Assembly: GCF_014201095.1 (NCBI RefSeq)
Contig: NZ_JACHDN010000001.1
Coordinates: 3,100,001 to 3,164,000, forward strand
Source of the DNA: Cellulomonas hominis
GTDB lineage: Bacteria; Actinomycetota; Actinomycetes; Actinomycetales; Cellulomonadaceae
Direction of reading: 5' to 3'
Length of the DNA stretch: 64,000 nucleotides
Shown here one piece after another: positions 17,747 to 25,884 of the stretch; positions within the stretch are counted from its first letter, which is position 1; every line of letters starts with the position of its first letter. The translations under genes and the position numbers were made by a program. The notes under the pieces were generated by a model, which worked only from the letters and a program-made list of their open reading frames with translations, ran no database searches and was not told the DNA's origin.

Positions 17747-18634
17747 ATGCGCCTCGGTGCCCACCTCATGCGGTTCGACGCGGTCGAGCCGGCCCGGCTG
17801 CGGCAGGAGCTCGCCGACACCGCCGACGCGGCGGAGCACGCCGGCCTGTCCTGGCTGTCCGTGATGGACCACTTCTTCCAGATGGAGCCCGCCGGCTTCC
17901 CCGCGAGCGACCCGATGCTCGAGGCGTACACGACGCTCGGGTTCCTGGCGGCCCGGACCGAGACGGTGCAGCTCGGCGCCCTGGTCACCGGCGTCACGTA
18001 CCGGCACCCGGGCCTGCTCGCGAAGATCGCCGCGACGCTCGACGTGCTGTCCGGCGGCCGGGCGACGCTCGGCATCGGCGCCGCCTGGTACGAGAAGGAG
18101 CACCTGGCGCTGGGTGTGCCGTACCCGCCGCTGGCCGAGCGGTTCGAGCGGCTCGACGAGACCCTGCAGATCTGCCGGCAGATGTGGACGCCGGGCGCGG
18201 ACGGCCCGTTCGAGGGCACGCACTACCGGCTGGCCGAGACGCTGTGCTCGCCGCTGCCGCTGAGCCGCCCGGGCCGCGGGCCGGAGGTGCTGATCGGCGG
18301 GTCGGGGGAGCGCAAGACGCTCCGGCTGGTCGCGCAGTACGGCGACGCCTGCAACCTGTTCGCGACGACGCCCGACGAGGTCGCGCACAAGCTGGACGTG
18401 CTGCGCGGGCACTGCGACGCGGTCGGCCGGGACTACGCCGACATCCGGGTCACCGTCCTCATGGGCGGGGACGAGCTGCTGACCGGCGACGTCGACGGCT
18501 TCGTCGCCGCGGCGCGCCCGTACGCGGGCCTCGGCGTGGAGTCCGTGATCCTGCGCCCGCCGTCGACGAGCCTGGCCGCCTGGGTCCGGGACCACGTGGC
18601 CCCGGCGGTGCCGCGGCTGGCCGACCTGGGCTGA
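17747..18634 (+). CDS. LLM-class (F420- or flavin-dependent) oxidoreductase
   Basis: A 295-residue protein of the bacterial-luciferase-like monooxygenase superfamily, start ATG 17747 with AGGGAG upstream. Features are the N-terminal MRLGAHLMRFD strand, LSWLSVMDHFFQ, the GALVTGVTYRHPGLLAKIAATLDVLSGGRATLGIGAAW region (in parts), and VLIGGSGERKTLRLVAQYGD, which in this family contact the flavin or F420. In actinobacteria this group often uses coenzyme F420; substrate unknown. The MerR-like promoter upstream hints at induction by a reactive or toxic compound. Confidence 0.85.
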   Translation: MRLGAHLMRFDAVEPARLRQELADTADAAEHAGLSWLSVMDHFFQMEPAGFPASDPMLEAYTTLGFLAARTETVQLGALVTGVTYRHPGLLAKIAATLDVLSGGRATLGIGAAWYEKEHLALGVPYPPLAERFERLDETLQICRQMWTPGADGPFEGTHYRLAETLCSPLPLSRPGRGPEVLIGGSGERKTLRLVAQYGDACNLFATTPDEVAHKLDVLRGHCDAVGRDYADIRVTVLMGGDELLTGDVDGFVAAARPYAGLGVESVILRPPSTSLAAWVRDHVAPAVPRLADLG

Positions 18635-18689
18635 CCGCGGCGCGCGGCCCCGACGTGCCCGCCCGGGCGGGGGCGACCACGATGGACGC

Positions 18690-19070
18690 ATGCGGGGGCG
18701 CGCCGACGACGGCTGGTGGGGTGTGGTGATCGACGCGCCCGAGCCCGTGGCGCTGGCGACGTTCTACGCGCGGGTGCTGGGCTGGCAGGTCGTCGGCGAC
18801 GACCCGGACCACGCCGTCGTGGCGGCCCCGAGCGGCGTCGCGTACCTCGCGGTGCAGCGGAACGCGGACTACGTGGCGCCGGTGTGGCCGCCGGAGCCGG
18901 GGCGCCAGCAGATGATGCTGCACCTCGACGTCGAGGTGGTCGAGCTCGACGAGGCGGTCGCGGACGCGGTCCGGCTGGGCGCGCGGGTCGCGGACCAGCA
19001 GCCGCAGGCGTCGGTGCGCGTGCTCCTCGACCCGGCCGGCCACCCGTTCTGCCTGTACCGGGACGGGTGA
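18690..19070 (+). CDS. VOC/glyoxalase-like domain protein
   Basis: A 126-residue single VOC-domain protein. It reads WWGVVIDAPEPVALATFYARVLGW at the start and PAGHPFCLYRDG at the end, the two beta-alpha-beta modules of glyoxalase/bleomycin-resistance folds. A histidine in QMMLHLDVEV could be a metal ligand. Function cannot be assigned beyond fold: many such proteins bind or modify small metabolites or give drug tolerance. A CACGAT hexamer six bases before the ATG could make it leaderless. It converges with the marR gene ten bases away. Confidence 0.75.
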   Translation: MRGRADDGWWGVVIDAPEPVALATFYARVLGWQVVGDDPDHAVVAAPSGVAYLAVQRNADYVAPVWPPEPGRQQMMLHLDVEVVELDEAVADAVRLGARVADQQPQASVRVLLDPAGHPFCLYRDG

Positions 19071-19080
19071 CGCCGCCGGA

Positions 19081-19578
19081 TCAGGACGCGTCGACCGCGG
19101 CCAGCAGCTCCCGGAGCATCGCGTCGACCTCCCGGCGGCGCTCCGGAGGGATGCCGGCGAGCAGCCGCTGCTCGGCGGCGAGCCCGTCCTCGACCGCGCG
19201 GTCCACGACCTGCGCGCCGCGCTCGGTGAGGCTGACCCGCAGGGCGCGGCGGTCGGCCGGGTCGGGGCTGCGGCGCACGAGGCCCGCGCGCTCCAGCCGG
19301 TCGATGCGCTGCGTCATCCCGCCCGAGGTCAGCATGAGCGTCGCCGACAGCGCGCTGGGGGACAGCGGCCGGTCGGCGCCCGAGCGGCGCAGCGTGGCGA
19401 GCACGTCGAAGTCGCCCCGGGTGAGGTCCGACCGCGCGTAGGCGGCCGCCGTCGCGTCGCCGCCGGCGCGCGCCAGCCGGAAGATCCGCCCGAAGATGCC
19501 CATGGCCTCGGTGTCCAGGTCGGGTCGCTGGGTCGCCCACTGGCCGAGGATGCGGTCGACCCCGTCGTGCTCCGTCAT
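19081..19578 (-). CDS. MarR-family transcriptional repressor
   Basis: The start is set at ATG 19578 because AGGA lies about eight bases upstream; an in-frame ATG at 19587 has its purine stretch too close. The protein has 165 residues with a winged helix at about 60-125: SALSATLMLTSGGMTQRIDRLERAGLVRRSPDPADRRALRVSLT in total, the PADRRA wing being diagnostic. It is transcribed away from the EamA exporter, and a strong palindrome overlaps the exporter promoter, so it most likely represses the exporter and perhaps itself, with release by a small ligand. Confidence 0.9.
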   Translation of the reverse strand: MTEHDGVDRILGQWATQRPDLDTEAMGIFGRIFRLARAGGDATAAAYARSDLTRGDFDVLATLRRSGADRPLSPSALSATLMLTSGGMTQRIDRLERAGLVRRSPDPADRRALRVSLTERGAQVVDRAVEDGLAAEQRLLAGIPPERRREVDAMLRELLAAVDAS

Positions 19579-19603
19579 GTCGCCCATCCTGCCACCCGAT
19601 CGC

Positions 19604-19640
19604 TTGACACCGGCTTAGTGGCAAGTATCTTAGATACTAA
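19604..19640 (+). promoter_or_regulatory. EamA exporter promoter with MarR operator
   Basis: The -35 TTGACA (19604-19609), 16-base spacer and -10 TATCTT (19626-19631) form a good promoter. The -10 is embedded in the perfect palindrome AGTATCTTAGATACT (19624-19638), and TTAGT (19615-19619) pairs with ACTAA (19636-19640). A repressor bound here would block RNA polymerase. Confidence 0.82.
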
Positions 19641-19682
19641 GTAAGTGAGTCGTGGCCGACCGGTCGCGCACGACGGAGGCGG

Positions 19683-20693
19683 GTGGTCCGGATGACCGGG
19701 CAGGCTCTCGACCGGGGCGCCGGCCCCGTGCTGCTGCCGGACGCGGGCCGTGCCGGCCCCGCGCTGCCGGAGGGCGGCGCGGCGGGGACACCGCCCGCCC
19801 GCACGACCCCCACCGCCGCCGCGCGCGCGACCCTCGCGCTGACGCTCACCACCGCCGTCGCCCCCGCGCTGTGGGGGACGACCTACCTGGTCACCACCGA
19901 GCTGCTCCCCGAGGGCCGGCCGCTGCTCGCCGCCACCCTGCGCGCGCTCCCCGCGGGCCTGCTGCTGGTCCTCCTGACCCGGCGCCTGCCGCGCGGCGAC
20001 TGGTGGTGGCGCGCGGCCGTGCTGGGGGCGCTGAACATCGGCGTGTTCTTCGCGCTGCTGTTCGTCGCGGCGTACCGGTTGCCCGGCGGGGTGGCGGCGA
20101 CGCTCGGGGCGGTGCAGCCGCTCGTCGTCGCGGGGCTCGGGGCACTGCTGCTCGGGCAGCGGGTGCGTGTCGGCACGCTGCTGGCCGGGATCGCCGGCGT
20201 CGCGGGGGTGGCCCTGCTGGTGCTGCGGGCCACCGCGCGGCTGGACGCGGTCGGGGTGCTGGCCGGGCTCGGCGGCGCGGTCGCCATGGGGCTCGGCGTG
20301 GTGCTGACCGCGCGCTGGGGCCGGCCCGTGCCGCTGCTGGCGTTCACCGGCTGGCAGCTCACCGCGGGCGGGCTGCTGCTGGTGCCGCTCGTGCTGGCGG
20401 TCGAGGGGGTGCCGCCGGCGCTGGACGGCGCGGCCGTCGGCGGGCTCGCGTACCTGGGCGTGCTGGGGACCGCGCTCGCCTACGCGCTGTGGTTCCGGGG
20501 CGTCGAGCGGCTGCCGGCCGCGCGGGTGTCGTTCCTGGGGCTGCTGAGCCCGGTGGTCGCGGCGGCGCTCGGCTGGGTGGTGCTGGGGCAGGCGCTGAAC
20601 GGCTGGCAGCTCGCCGGGGCGGTGCTGGCGCTCGGTGCGCTGGTCGCGGCGCAGCGGGGCGGGTCGGGCGCCACGCGACGGCGAGCGGGTTGA
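19683..20693 (+). CDS. EamA/DMT-superfamily transporter
   Basis: A membrane protein of about 336 residues with ten hydrophobic segments in two EamA repeats, for example ALWGTTYLVTTELLPEGRPLLAATLRALPAG in parts (first repeat), and YLGVLGTALAYALWFRGVERLPAARVSFLGLLSPVVAAALGWV in parts (second). This is a drug/metabolite exporter, often for amino acids or small toxic compounds. GGAGG at 19675-19679 lies three bases from GTG 19683 and twelve from ATG 19692, so either start is possible. It is divergent from marR and its promoter carries the palindromic operator, which implies inducible export. Confidence 0.88.
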   Translation: MVRMTGQALDRGAGPVLLPDAGRAGPALPEGGAAGTPPARTTPTAAARATLALTLTTAVAPALWGTTYLVTTELLPEGRPLLAATLRALPAGLLLVLLTRRLPRGDWWWRAAVLGALNIGVFFALLFVAAYRLPGGVAATLGAVQPLVVAGLGALLLGQRVRVGTLLAGIAGVAGVALLVLRATARLDAVGVLAGLGGAVAMGLGVVLTARWGRPVPLLAFTGWQLTAGGLLLVPLVLAVEGVPPALDGAAVGGLAYLGVLGTALAYALWFRGVERLPAARVSFLGLLSPVVAAALGWVVLGQALNGWQLAGAVLALGALVAAQRGGSGATRRRAG

Positions 20694-20697
20694 CGCG

Positions 20698-20703
20698 TAA
20701 TCT
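20698..20703 (+). promoter_or_regulatory. Candidate -10 (TAATCT) for leaderless transcript
   Basis: TAATCT is followed by six bases and the GTG start of the SpoIIE phosphatase. There is no ribosome site, so transcription would begin at or next to the start codon. Confidence 0.55.
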
Positions 20704-20709
20704 CGGCGC

Positions 20710-22326
20710 GTGAGGTCCCCCTGGTTCCGCCGCGTGACCGCCGGCAGCGCGACCGGCGCGCTCGCGCGCGAGGTGGACTGGGGCGAGACGCCGCTCGGGC
20801 CGCCGAGCACGTGGCCGACGGCGCTGCGGGTCGCCGTCGAGATGTGCTTCACGACGCGCTTCCCGGTCCTCGTCACCTGGGGCCCGGAGCTCACCATGAT
20901 CTACAACGACGGCTACCGGGACATGCTCGGCTCCGAGAAGCACCCCGGCGCCATGGGCGCCCCGCTCGCGGAGGTGTGGAAGGAGGTCTGGGACGACCTC
21001 CTGCCCTCGGTGGAGCGCGTGATGCTGCACGGCGAGCCGACCTGGACCGTCGACCAGCACCTGCTCGCCCGCCGGTCCGGGTACGACGAGGACGCGTACT
21101 TCACGTACTCGTACTCCCCGCTGCGCGACTCCGCCGACGTGGTCCGCGGGCTGCTCGACATCGCGACCGAGACCACCGCCCAGGTCGTGGAGCGCCGGCG
21201 CATGCGGCTGCTCGGCGACCTGTCCGCCCGGCTGACCGGGGCGCACGACGACGTCGACGCGATCGCCCGCGAGACCGTGGACCTGCTCGGAGGGTCGGCC
21301 GACGTCACCGGCGCGGAGCTGTACCTGCGGGGCGCCGACGGGGCGCCGGGGCTGCTCGTCGCCACAGGTCCCCGCGCGCCGGGGGTGACGGCGTCGGACG
21401 TCGCGCGCGTCACCGCCTCGGGCCGCGCCGAGGAGCACGGCCGCGTGCTGGTCGTGCCGCTGACCGGCCCGAGCGACGCCGCGCCGTGCGGGGCGGTCGT
21501 CCTGCAGGCCGGCAGCCGGCGGCCGTGGGACGACGAGTACCGCGCGTTCCTGCGCCTGGTGGCGACGACGATCGGCGCGGCGGTGAGCGGGGCCCTGCGG
21601 CACCGCCGCGAGGTCGACGCGCTGCGCGTGGTCAGCGACACGCTGCAGGCCGCCATCGTGCCGGAGGTGGCGACCGAGCCCGGCGTGGTGGCGCGGTACC
21701 GCCCGGCGGCGGGCGACCTCGCGGTCGGCGGGGACTGGTACGACGTGGTGGACCTCGGTCCCGGCCGCCGCGCGGTCGTCGTCGGCGACTGCGTGGGCCA
21801 CGGCCTCGACGCGGCCGCGCGGATGGGGCAGCTCCGCGCCGCGACCCGGGCGCTCCTGCTGGAGTCGCCCAGCCCGGCGGCGGTGCTCGACGGGCTCGAG
21901 CGGTTCGCCCGCACGCTGCCCGGGGCGGACTGCACCACGGTGTTCTGCGCGGTCGCGGACGAGGAGGACCGCACGCTGACGTACGCGATGGCCGGGCACC
22001 TCCCGCCGGTGCTGCGCCGGGCCGACGGCGCGGTCGAGCTGCTGGACGGCGCGCGCGGCGCCGCGCTGGCCGTCGGGACCGGCCGGCGGACCGAGGTCGT
22101 CGAGCCGCTGCGGGACGGGGACCTCGTCGTGATCTACACCGACGGCCTGATCGAGCGCCGGGGCGAGGGGCTGCCGCTGGGGATCGAGCGGCTGCGGGCG
22201 GCGGTCGCGGCCCAGCCGGCGGGGGCGCCGACCGCCGAGGTCGCGGACGACCTGCTGCGGTCGATGGCGCCGCGGGGGGCGGAGGACGACGTGGCGCTCG
22301 TGGTGTACCGGGCGGGGGCGCGCTAG
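20710..22326 (+). CDS. PAS-GAF-SpoIIE (PP2C) sensor phosphatase
   Basis: A 538-residue protein with an N-terminal PAS-like domain (about 20-150, PLGPPSTWPTALRVAVEMCF and PVLVTWGPELTMIYNDGYR in parts), a GAF-like domain (about 165-295) and a C-terminal SpoIIE-type PP2C phosphatase (about 310-535). Catalytic motifs are VGGDWYDVVDL, GDCVGHGLDAAARMGQLR, TDGLIERRGE and EDDVALVV. Such enzymes dephosphorylate anti-sigma-factor antagonists in response to small-molecule or redox signals. No sigma, anti-sigma or STAS gene is nearby. Its stop shares CTAG with the stop of the convergent xylanase gene. Confidence 0.9.
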   Translation: MRSPWFRRVTAGSATGALAREVDWGETPLGPPSTWPTALRVAVEMCFTTRFPVLVTWGPELTMIYNDGYRDMLGSEKHPGAMGAPLAEVWKEVWDDLLPSVERVMLHGEPTWTVDQHLLARRSGYDEDAYFTYSYSPLRDSADVVRGLLDIATETTAQVVERRRMRLLGDLSARLTGAHDDVDAIARETVDLLGGSADVTGAELYLRGADGAPGLLVATGPRAPGVTASDVARVTASGRAEEHGRVLVVPLTGPSDAAPCGAVVLQAGSRRPWDDEYRAFLRLVATTIGAAVSGALRHRREVDALRVVSDTLQAAIVPEVATEPGVVARYRPAAGDLAVGGDWYDVVDLGPGRRAVVVGDCVGHGLDAAARMGQLRAATRALLLESPSPAAVLDGLERFARTLPGADCTTVFCAVADEEDRTLTYAMAGHLPPVLRRADGAVELLDGARGAALAVGTGRRTEVVEPLRDGDLVVIYTDGLIERRGEGLPLGIERLRAAVAAQPAGAPTAEVADDLLRSMAPRGAEDDVALVVYRAGAR

Positions 22327-23948
22327 CCGGACCCCGAGACCCCCTGCACGAACCCCCAGAACGCCGGCTTCGCCTGCAGGTCGTCGTCGAACAGCAGCGG
22401 CGCCTCGAACGGCCGCTCCTGCGGCCACGTCCGCAGCCAGGACCGCGTGTCGTACAGCCCCCACACGCCGACGAACTCCAGGTCCCGGGCCGCGAACGCC
22501 GACGCCAGGGCCTCGACCTGCGCTCCCTGCCGCTCCAGCCGGTCCTCGGGTGTCCGGTCGAGCTGCTCGTCCCGGCCGGACAGGGCGACGTCGAGCTCGG
22601 TGACCGCCTGCCGCAGCCCGAGCGCCCCGACGGCGTCCAGGGTCGTGGCGACCCGGTCGACGTCGGTGTCCAGCCCGACGTGCATCTGGTGGCCGACGGC
22701 GTCGAGCGGCGCGCCGGCGGCCTGCAGGTCGGTGACGAGCCGGACCAGGGCGCGGCGGCGGTCGGGGGCGTCGGTGTCGTAGTCGTTGAGGTAGAGCGTG
22801 ACCTCGGGTCCGAACGCCTCGCGCGCGATCCGGAACGCCTCGGCGACGTAGTCCGGGCCGAGCACCTCGTACCACCGGCTGTGCCGCAGGCCGTCCGGCT
22901 GGGCGGGGTCGAGCGCCTCGTTCACCACGTCCCAGGAGCGCACGGGGTTCTCGGCGCCGTACCGCTCCGCGAGGTGGTCCGCGACGGCCCGGGTGTGGAC
23001 CCGCAGCCGGTCGAGCAGCAGTGCCCGGTCCTCCGGGGAGGACGTCAGGGGCCGGCCGTCGGGGTCCTCGAAGAACCAGTCCGGCGTCGACCGGTGCCAG
23101 ACGAGCGTGTGGCCGTGCACCGCGAGGCCGTGCTCCGCCGCGACGTCCAGCACCTCGTCCATCGGGCCGAAGTCGAACGTGCCCTCCTGCGGCTGGACGG
23201 TGATCGGCTTCATCGCGTTCTCGGGCGTGACCTGGTCGAAGTGGCGGAGCAGCAGCTCGGCCGGCCGGCCCGTGAGGTCCTGCGGCCCGACGGCGACGCC
23301 GAGCGGGACCTCGGCGACGTCGCGGAGCGCGGGGACGTCGGTCTGCACCGGCGACGCGGGGCGCTGCACGGTGACGTCGTCGAGCCGCAGGTCCGCCAGC
23401 GAGCCGGTGGTCTCCAGGTACAGCCGCCACTCGCCGTCGCCGTCCGGCACCTCGGCCGTCCCGGTGACCTGCCGCCACTCGCCGGACGTGGCCGCGGCGC
23501 GGGCGACGTGCACGTACACCGGGTCGTCGCCGCCGGGGTCGCGCTCCAGGGTGAGCTGCACGTCCGCGTCGTCGCCGCCGGCGAGCCGCACCCACGCGGA
23601 CACCGTGTGCACCTGCCCGCGGGCGAGCGACCCGGACACGTCGACGGCCGCGCCGTGCCAGGCCTCCGACCGGCCGGTGACCAGCAGGCTGCCGGCGCCG
23701 GCGTGCGTGGGCGCGTCCGCGGTGGACACCTCGACGCCCTCGCCGAGCGGGCCCCAGCCCTCGTCGCCCTCGTCGAACCCGGCCGCGAGCACCGTGGTCA
23801 TCGCCGCGGCCGGCGGGGTGGACGCGACCGGCCCCGGCGCGGGCTCGGCGTCGGGGGAGCCGTCGTCGCGCGTGAGGACCACCACCAGGAGGATCAGGAC
23901 GACGAGGACGACGGCGCCGGTGCCGAGGAGCAGGGCGGGTCGGCGCAC
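22323..23948 (-). CDS. GH10 endo-1,4-beta-xylanase with N-terminal carbohydrate-binding domain
   Basis: The protein has 541 residues from GTG 23948, with GAAGGA seven bases upstream. An N-terminal hydrophobic signal anchor (about 5-25) is followed by a carbohydrate-binding module of the CBM4/9/22 beta-sandwich kind (about 55-195, ending LRLDDVTVQ) and a GH10 catalytic domain (about 205-541). The acid/base is Glu344 in WDVVNEAL and the nucleophile Glu451 in AVTELDVAL; GHTLVWH and NDYD are further GH10 hallmarks. It cleaves internal xylan bonds outside the cell. The anchor lacks an obvious cleavage site, so it may stay cell-bound. Other starts upstream in frame exist. Confidence 0.9.
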   Translation of the reverse strand: MRRPALLLGTGAVVLVVLILLVVVLTRDDGSPDAEPAPGPVASTPPAAAMTTVLAAGFDEGDEGWGPLGEGVEVSTADAPTHAGAGSLLVTGRSEAWHGAAVDVSGSLARGQVHTVSAWVRLAGGDDADVQLTLERDPGGDDPVYVHVARAAATSGEWRQVTGTAEVPDGDGEWRLYLETTGSLADLRLDDVTVQRPASPVQTDVPALRDVAEVPLGVAVGPQDLTGRPAELLLRHFDQVTPENAMKPITVQPQEGTFDFGPMDEVLDVAAEHGLAVHGHTLVWHRSTPDWFFEDPDGRPLTSSPEDRALLLDRLRVHTRAVADHLAERYGAENPVRSWDVVNEALDPAQPDGLRHSRWYEVLGPDYVAEAFRIAREAFGPEVTLYLNDYDTDAPDRRRALVRLVTDLQAAGAPLDAVGHQMHVGLDTDVDRVATTLDAVGALGLRQAVTELDVALSGRDEQLDRTPEDRLERQGAQVEALASAFAARDLEFVGVWGLYDTRSWLRTWPQERPFEAPLLFDDDLQAKPAFWGFVQGVSGSG

Positions 23949-24053
23949 GCGGTGGTCCTTCGCGGTCGGGGGCACGGGTCCGCCCCACGGTAGGCACGTG
24001 CCGGGCGCGGGCGCCAACGCCCTGCTCGCCGGGCGGTGGCTGCGGGCCGTCCC

Positions 24054-24059
24054 TACGCT
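24054..24059 (+). promoter_or_regulatory. Candidate -10 (TACGCT) for leaderless transcript
   Basis: TACGCT is followed by seven bases and GTG 24067, with no ribosome site, suggesting a leaderless start for the EEP-family gene. Confidence 0.5.
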
Positions 24060-24066
24060 GGTCGGC

Positions 24067-24690
24067 GTGCGGGCCATGACGTGGAACGTGTGGTGGCGCT
24101 TCGGGGGCGCGTGGCGGGAGCGGGAGCCGGGGCTGCTCGCGGTGCTGGCGGACGCCCGCCCGGACGTGCTCGCGCTCGTCGAGACCTGGCGGGACGCCGA
24201 CGGCACGCAGGCCGACCGGGTCGCGGAGCACCTCGGCCTCGACCACCCGGCCGGGCCGCTGCACGTCATCGCGGCGACGGCCGAGTGGGAGCCGCGCTAC
24301 GCGGAGGACCGGATGGCGCAGGCGTGGGCGCTCGCCGACCTGGCCGCCGACGCCGCGCTGGACGGCGACCTGCCGGTGCTGCTGCTCGGTGACCTCAACG
24401 CCACGCCGTCCGGGCCGCAGCTCGCGGCGCTGACCCGGCAGCTCACCGACCTGTGGGTGGTCGGCGGGGGCGACCCCGCCGCCGTGACCCTGAGCTCGCG
24501 GGTGCCCGAGGCGCCGCTGGAGGTCACGGAGCTGATCGACCAGCGGATCGACCACCTGCTCGCGCGGCCCGGCCGGCCCGGCGGGGTGGTGCGCGCGGAC
24601 GGCGCGCGCCTGGCCGGGACGGAGCCCGTGGACGGGCGGTACCCGTCGGACCACTTCGCGGTGCTGTGCGACGTGGAGCTCGCGACGTGA
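24067..24690 (+). CDS. Shortened endonuclease/exonuclease/phosphatase (EEP) family protein
   Basis: The 207-residue product has EEP motifs at both ends: MTWNVWWRFG, LALVETWRD (metal Glu), LLLGDLNATPSG (Asp/Asn), IDQRIDHLL and YPSDHFAVLCDVEL (catalytic His). Family members are usually 250-300 residues. Here the section between LGLDHPAGPLHV and EWEPRYAEDRMAQA is missing about 50-60 residues, including the usual GNAVLSRWP-like strand and the mid-sequence VATHL histidine. The reading frame is intact. It may be an inactive or altered hydrolase produced by an in-frame deletion. Position suggests its own leaderless promoter. Confidence 0.7.
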   Translation: MRAMTWNVWWRFGGAWREREPGLLAVLADARPDVLALVETWRDADGTQADRVAEHLGLDHPAGPLHVIAATAEWEPRYAEDRMAQAWALADLAADAALDGDLPVLLLGDLNATPSGPQLAALTRQLTDLWVVGGGDPAAVTLSSRVPEAPLEVTELIDQRIDHLLARPGRPGGVVRADGARLAGTEPVDGRYPSDHFAVLCDVELAT

Positions 24691-24731
24691 GGCGTCGGCG
24701 GGCCTGACCGGGCGCCCCGGGTGTGCGCGGC

Positions 24732-24804
24732 GCCGAGGTCGAGGGTTTCGCCGCTCGCCCCGGTGTGTCGCCCCGGCGTGTCGCGCGAAACCGTCGACCT
24801 CGGC
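24732..24804. terminator. Long inverted repeat after the EEP gene (element c)
   Basis: Arms at 24732-24751 and 24785-24804 are 20 bases with one mismatch (GCCGAGGTCG/CGACCTCGGC ends). The 33-base loop contains GGCGTGTCGC, the reverse complement of the CGACACGCC motif seen in the loops of elements b, d and e. Confidence 0.75.
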
Positions 24805-24920
24805 GGCAGCGTCGGCACTGGCGCGGCAGCGGCCGCGCGACCGGTGGGACCCCCGGCCCTGGTGCGCCGGGGCCCGCGGAGAGAGGGTGGGGGACACGCA
24901 TCGGCACGAGGGGGTGCGAC

Positions 24921-25856
24921 ATGGACGACCGGGTGATCGTCGGGTACGACACGTCGACCGAGTCCGCGGCGGCGGTCCGGTGGGCGGCCACGGAGGCCGC
25001 GCGGCGCGGCTGGGGCCTCGAGGTGGTGCACGTCTGGGGCTTCGCCGGCCAGGAGCACGGCGGGGCCGGGGACTCCTGGCTGGGCCGGCAGGTGCTCGCC
25101 CAGGTGCAGGAGGTCGCGGACGAGGGCGCGGCGCTCGCCCGCGAGACGGCGCCGGACGTCGAGGCCGCGGGCGTGGTGCTGCACGGGCCGCCGGCCGCGA
25201 CGCTGGTCGCGCGGGCGGCGGACGCCCGGCTGGTGGTGCTGGGCCGGCACGGCGCCGGCCGGATCAGCGGGGCGCTCGTCGGGTCGGTGGCGTCGGGGGT
25301 GCTGCACCACGCGAGCGGGCCGGTCGTCGTGGTGCCGGACGAGTCGCACGCGGGCGGGTCCGGTGACCCGGTGGTCGTCGGGTTCGACGGGTCGCCCGGC
25401 GGGTTCGGCGCGCTGGAGGCCGCGTGCGACCAGGCCGAGGTGCACGGCACGGAGGTCGTCGCGCTGACCGCGTGGACGCCGACGGCCGAGGTGTCGAGCC
25501 TGTCGTACTGGACGCTGGCCTACCCGCGGCAGTCGCCGGGGGAGGTCGCGCTGGACGACGCGGAGCGGGTGCTGGAGCGCGCCCGGTCCTGGTCGGCCTC
25601 CCGGCACGACGTGACCGTGACCTGCGACCTCGCGGAGGGGCGGGCCGCGGACGTGCTGGTCCGGCGGTCCCGGCACGCGAGCCTGGTGGTGGTCGGGACG
25701 CGCGGGCGCGGCGGGTTCGCCAGCCTGGTGCTCGGCTCGACCAGCCGCGCGGTCGTGCAGCGGGCGCACTGCCCGGTGCTGGTCACCCGCGGGGCGCGGG
25801 CGCACGACGCGGACGCCGCAGGCCCCGCGGGCCGGGAACGGGAGGCCACCCGCTGA
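24921..25856 (+). CDS. Tandem universal stress protein (UspA family)
   Basis: A 311-residue protein with two Usp domains: residues about 1-145 starting DRVIVGYDTSTESAAAVRWA and about 150-295 starting DPVVVGFDGSPGGFGALEAA. The second carries the nucleotide-binding G-2x-G-9x-G-S/T pattern in GTRGRGGFASLVLGSTSRAVVQ; the first has GRHGAGRISGALVGSVASGV. This suggests ATP binding, typical of actinobacterial tandem Usps linked to hypoxia or stress. GAGGGGG precedes ATG 24921. The gene is isolated, and 28 bases separate its stop from the convergent lacI stop. Confidence 0.9.
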   Translation: MDDRVIVGYDTSTESAAAVRWAATEAARRGWGLEVVHVWGFAGQEHGGAGDSWLGRQVLAQVQEVADEGAALARETAPDVEAAGVVLHGPPAATLVARAADARLVVLGRHGAGRISGALVGSVASGVLHHASGPVVVVPDESHAGGSGDPVVVGFDGSPGGFGALEAACDQAEVHGTEVVALTAWTPTAEVSSLSYWTLAYPRQSPGEVALDDAERVLERARSWSASRHDVTVTCDLAEGRAADVLVRRSRHASLVVVGTRGRGGFASLVLGSTSRAVVQRAHCPVLVTRGARAHDADAAGPAGREREATR

Positions 25857-25884
25857 CGCTCGGGGCGCCCCGGCCCCGCCCGGC

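Noticed and set aside
20359..24897. A 1512-codon open frame on the minus strand across the EamA, SpoIIE, xylanase and EEP genes
   Set aside because: Its translation is Arg/Pro/Ala/Gly-rich without domain patterns, and it shadows four well-supported genes. Long antisense frames are usual at this G+C content.
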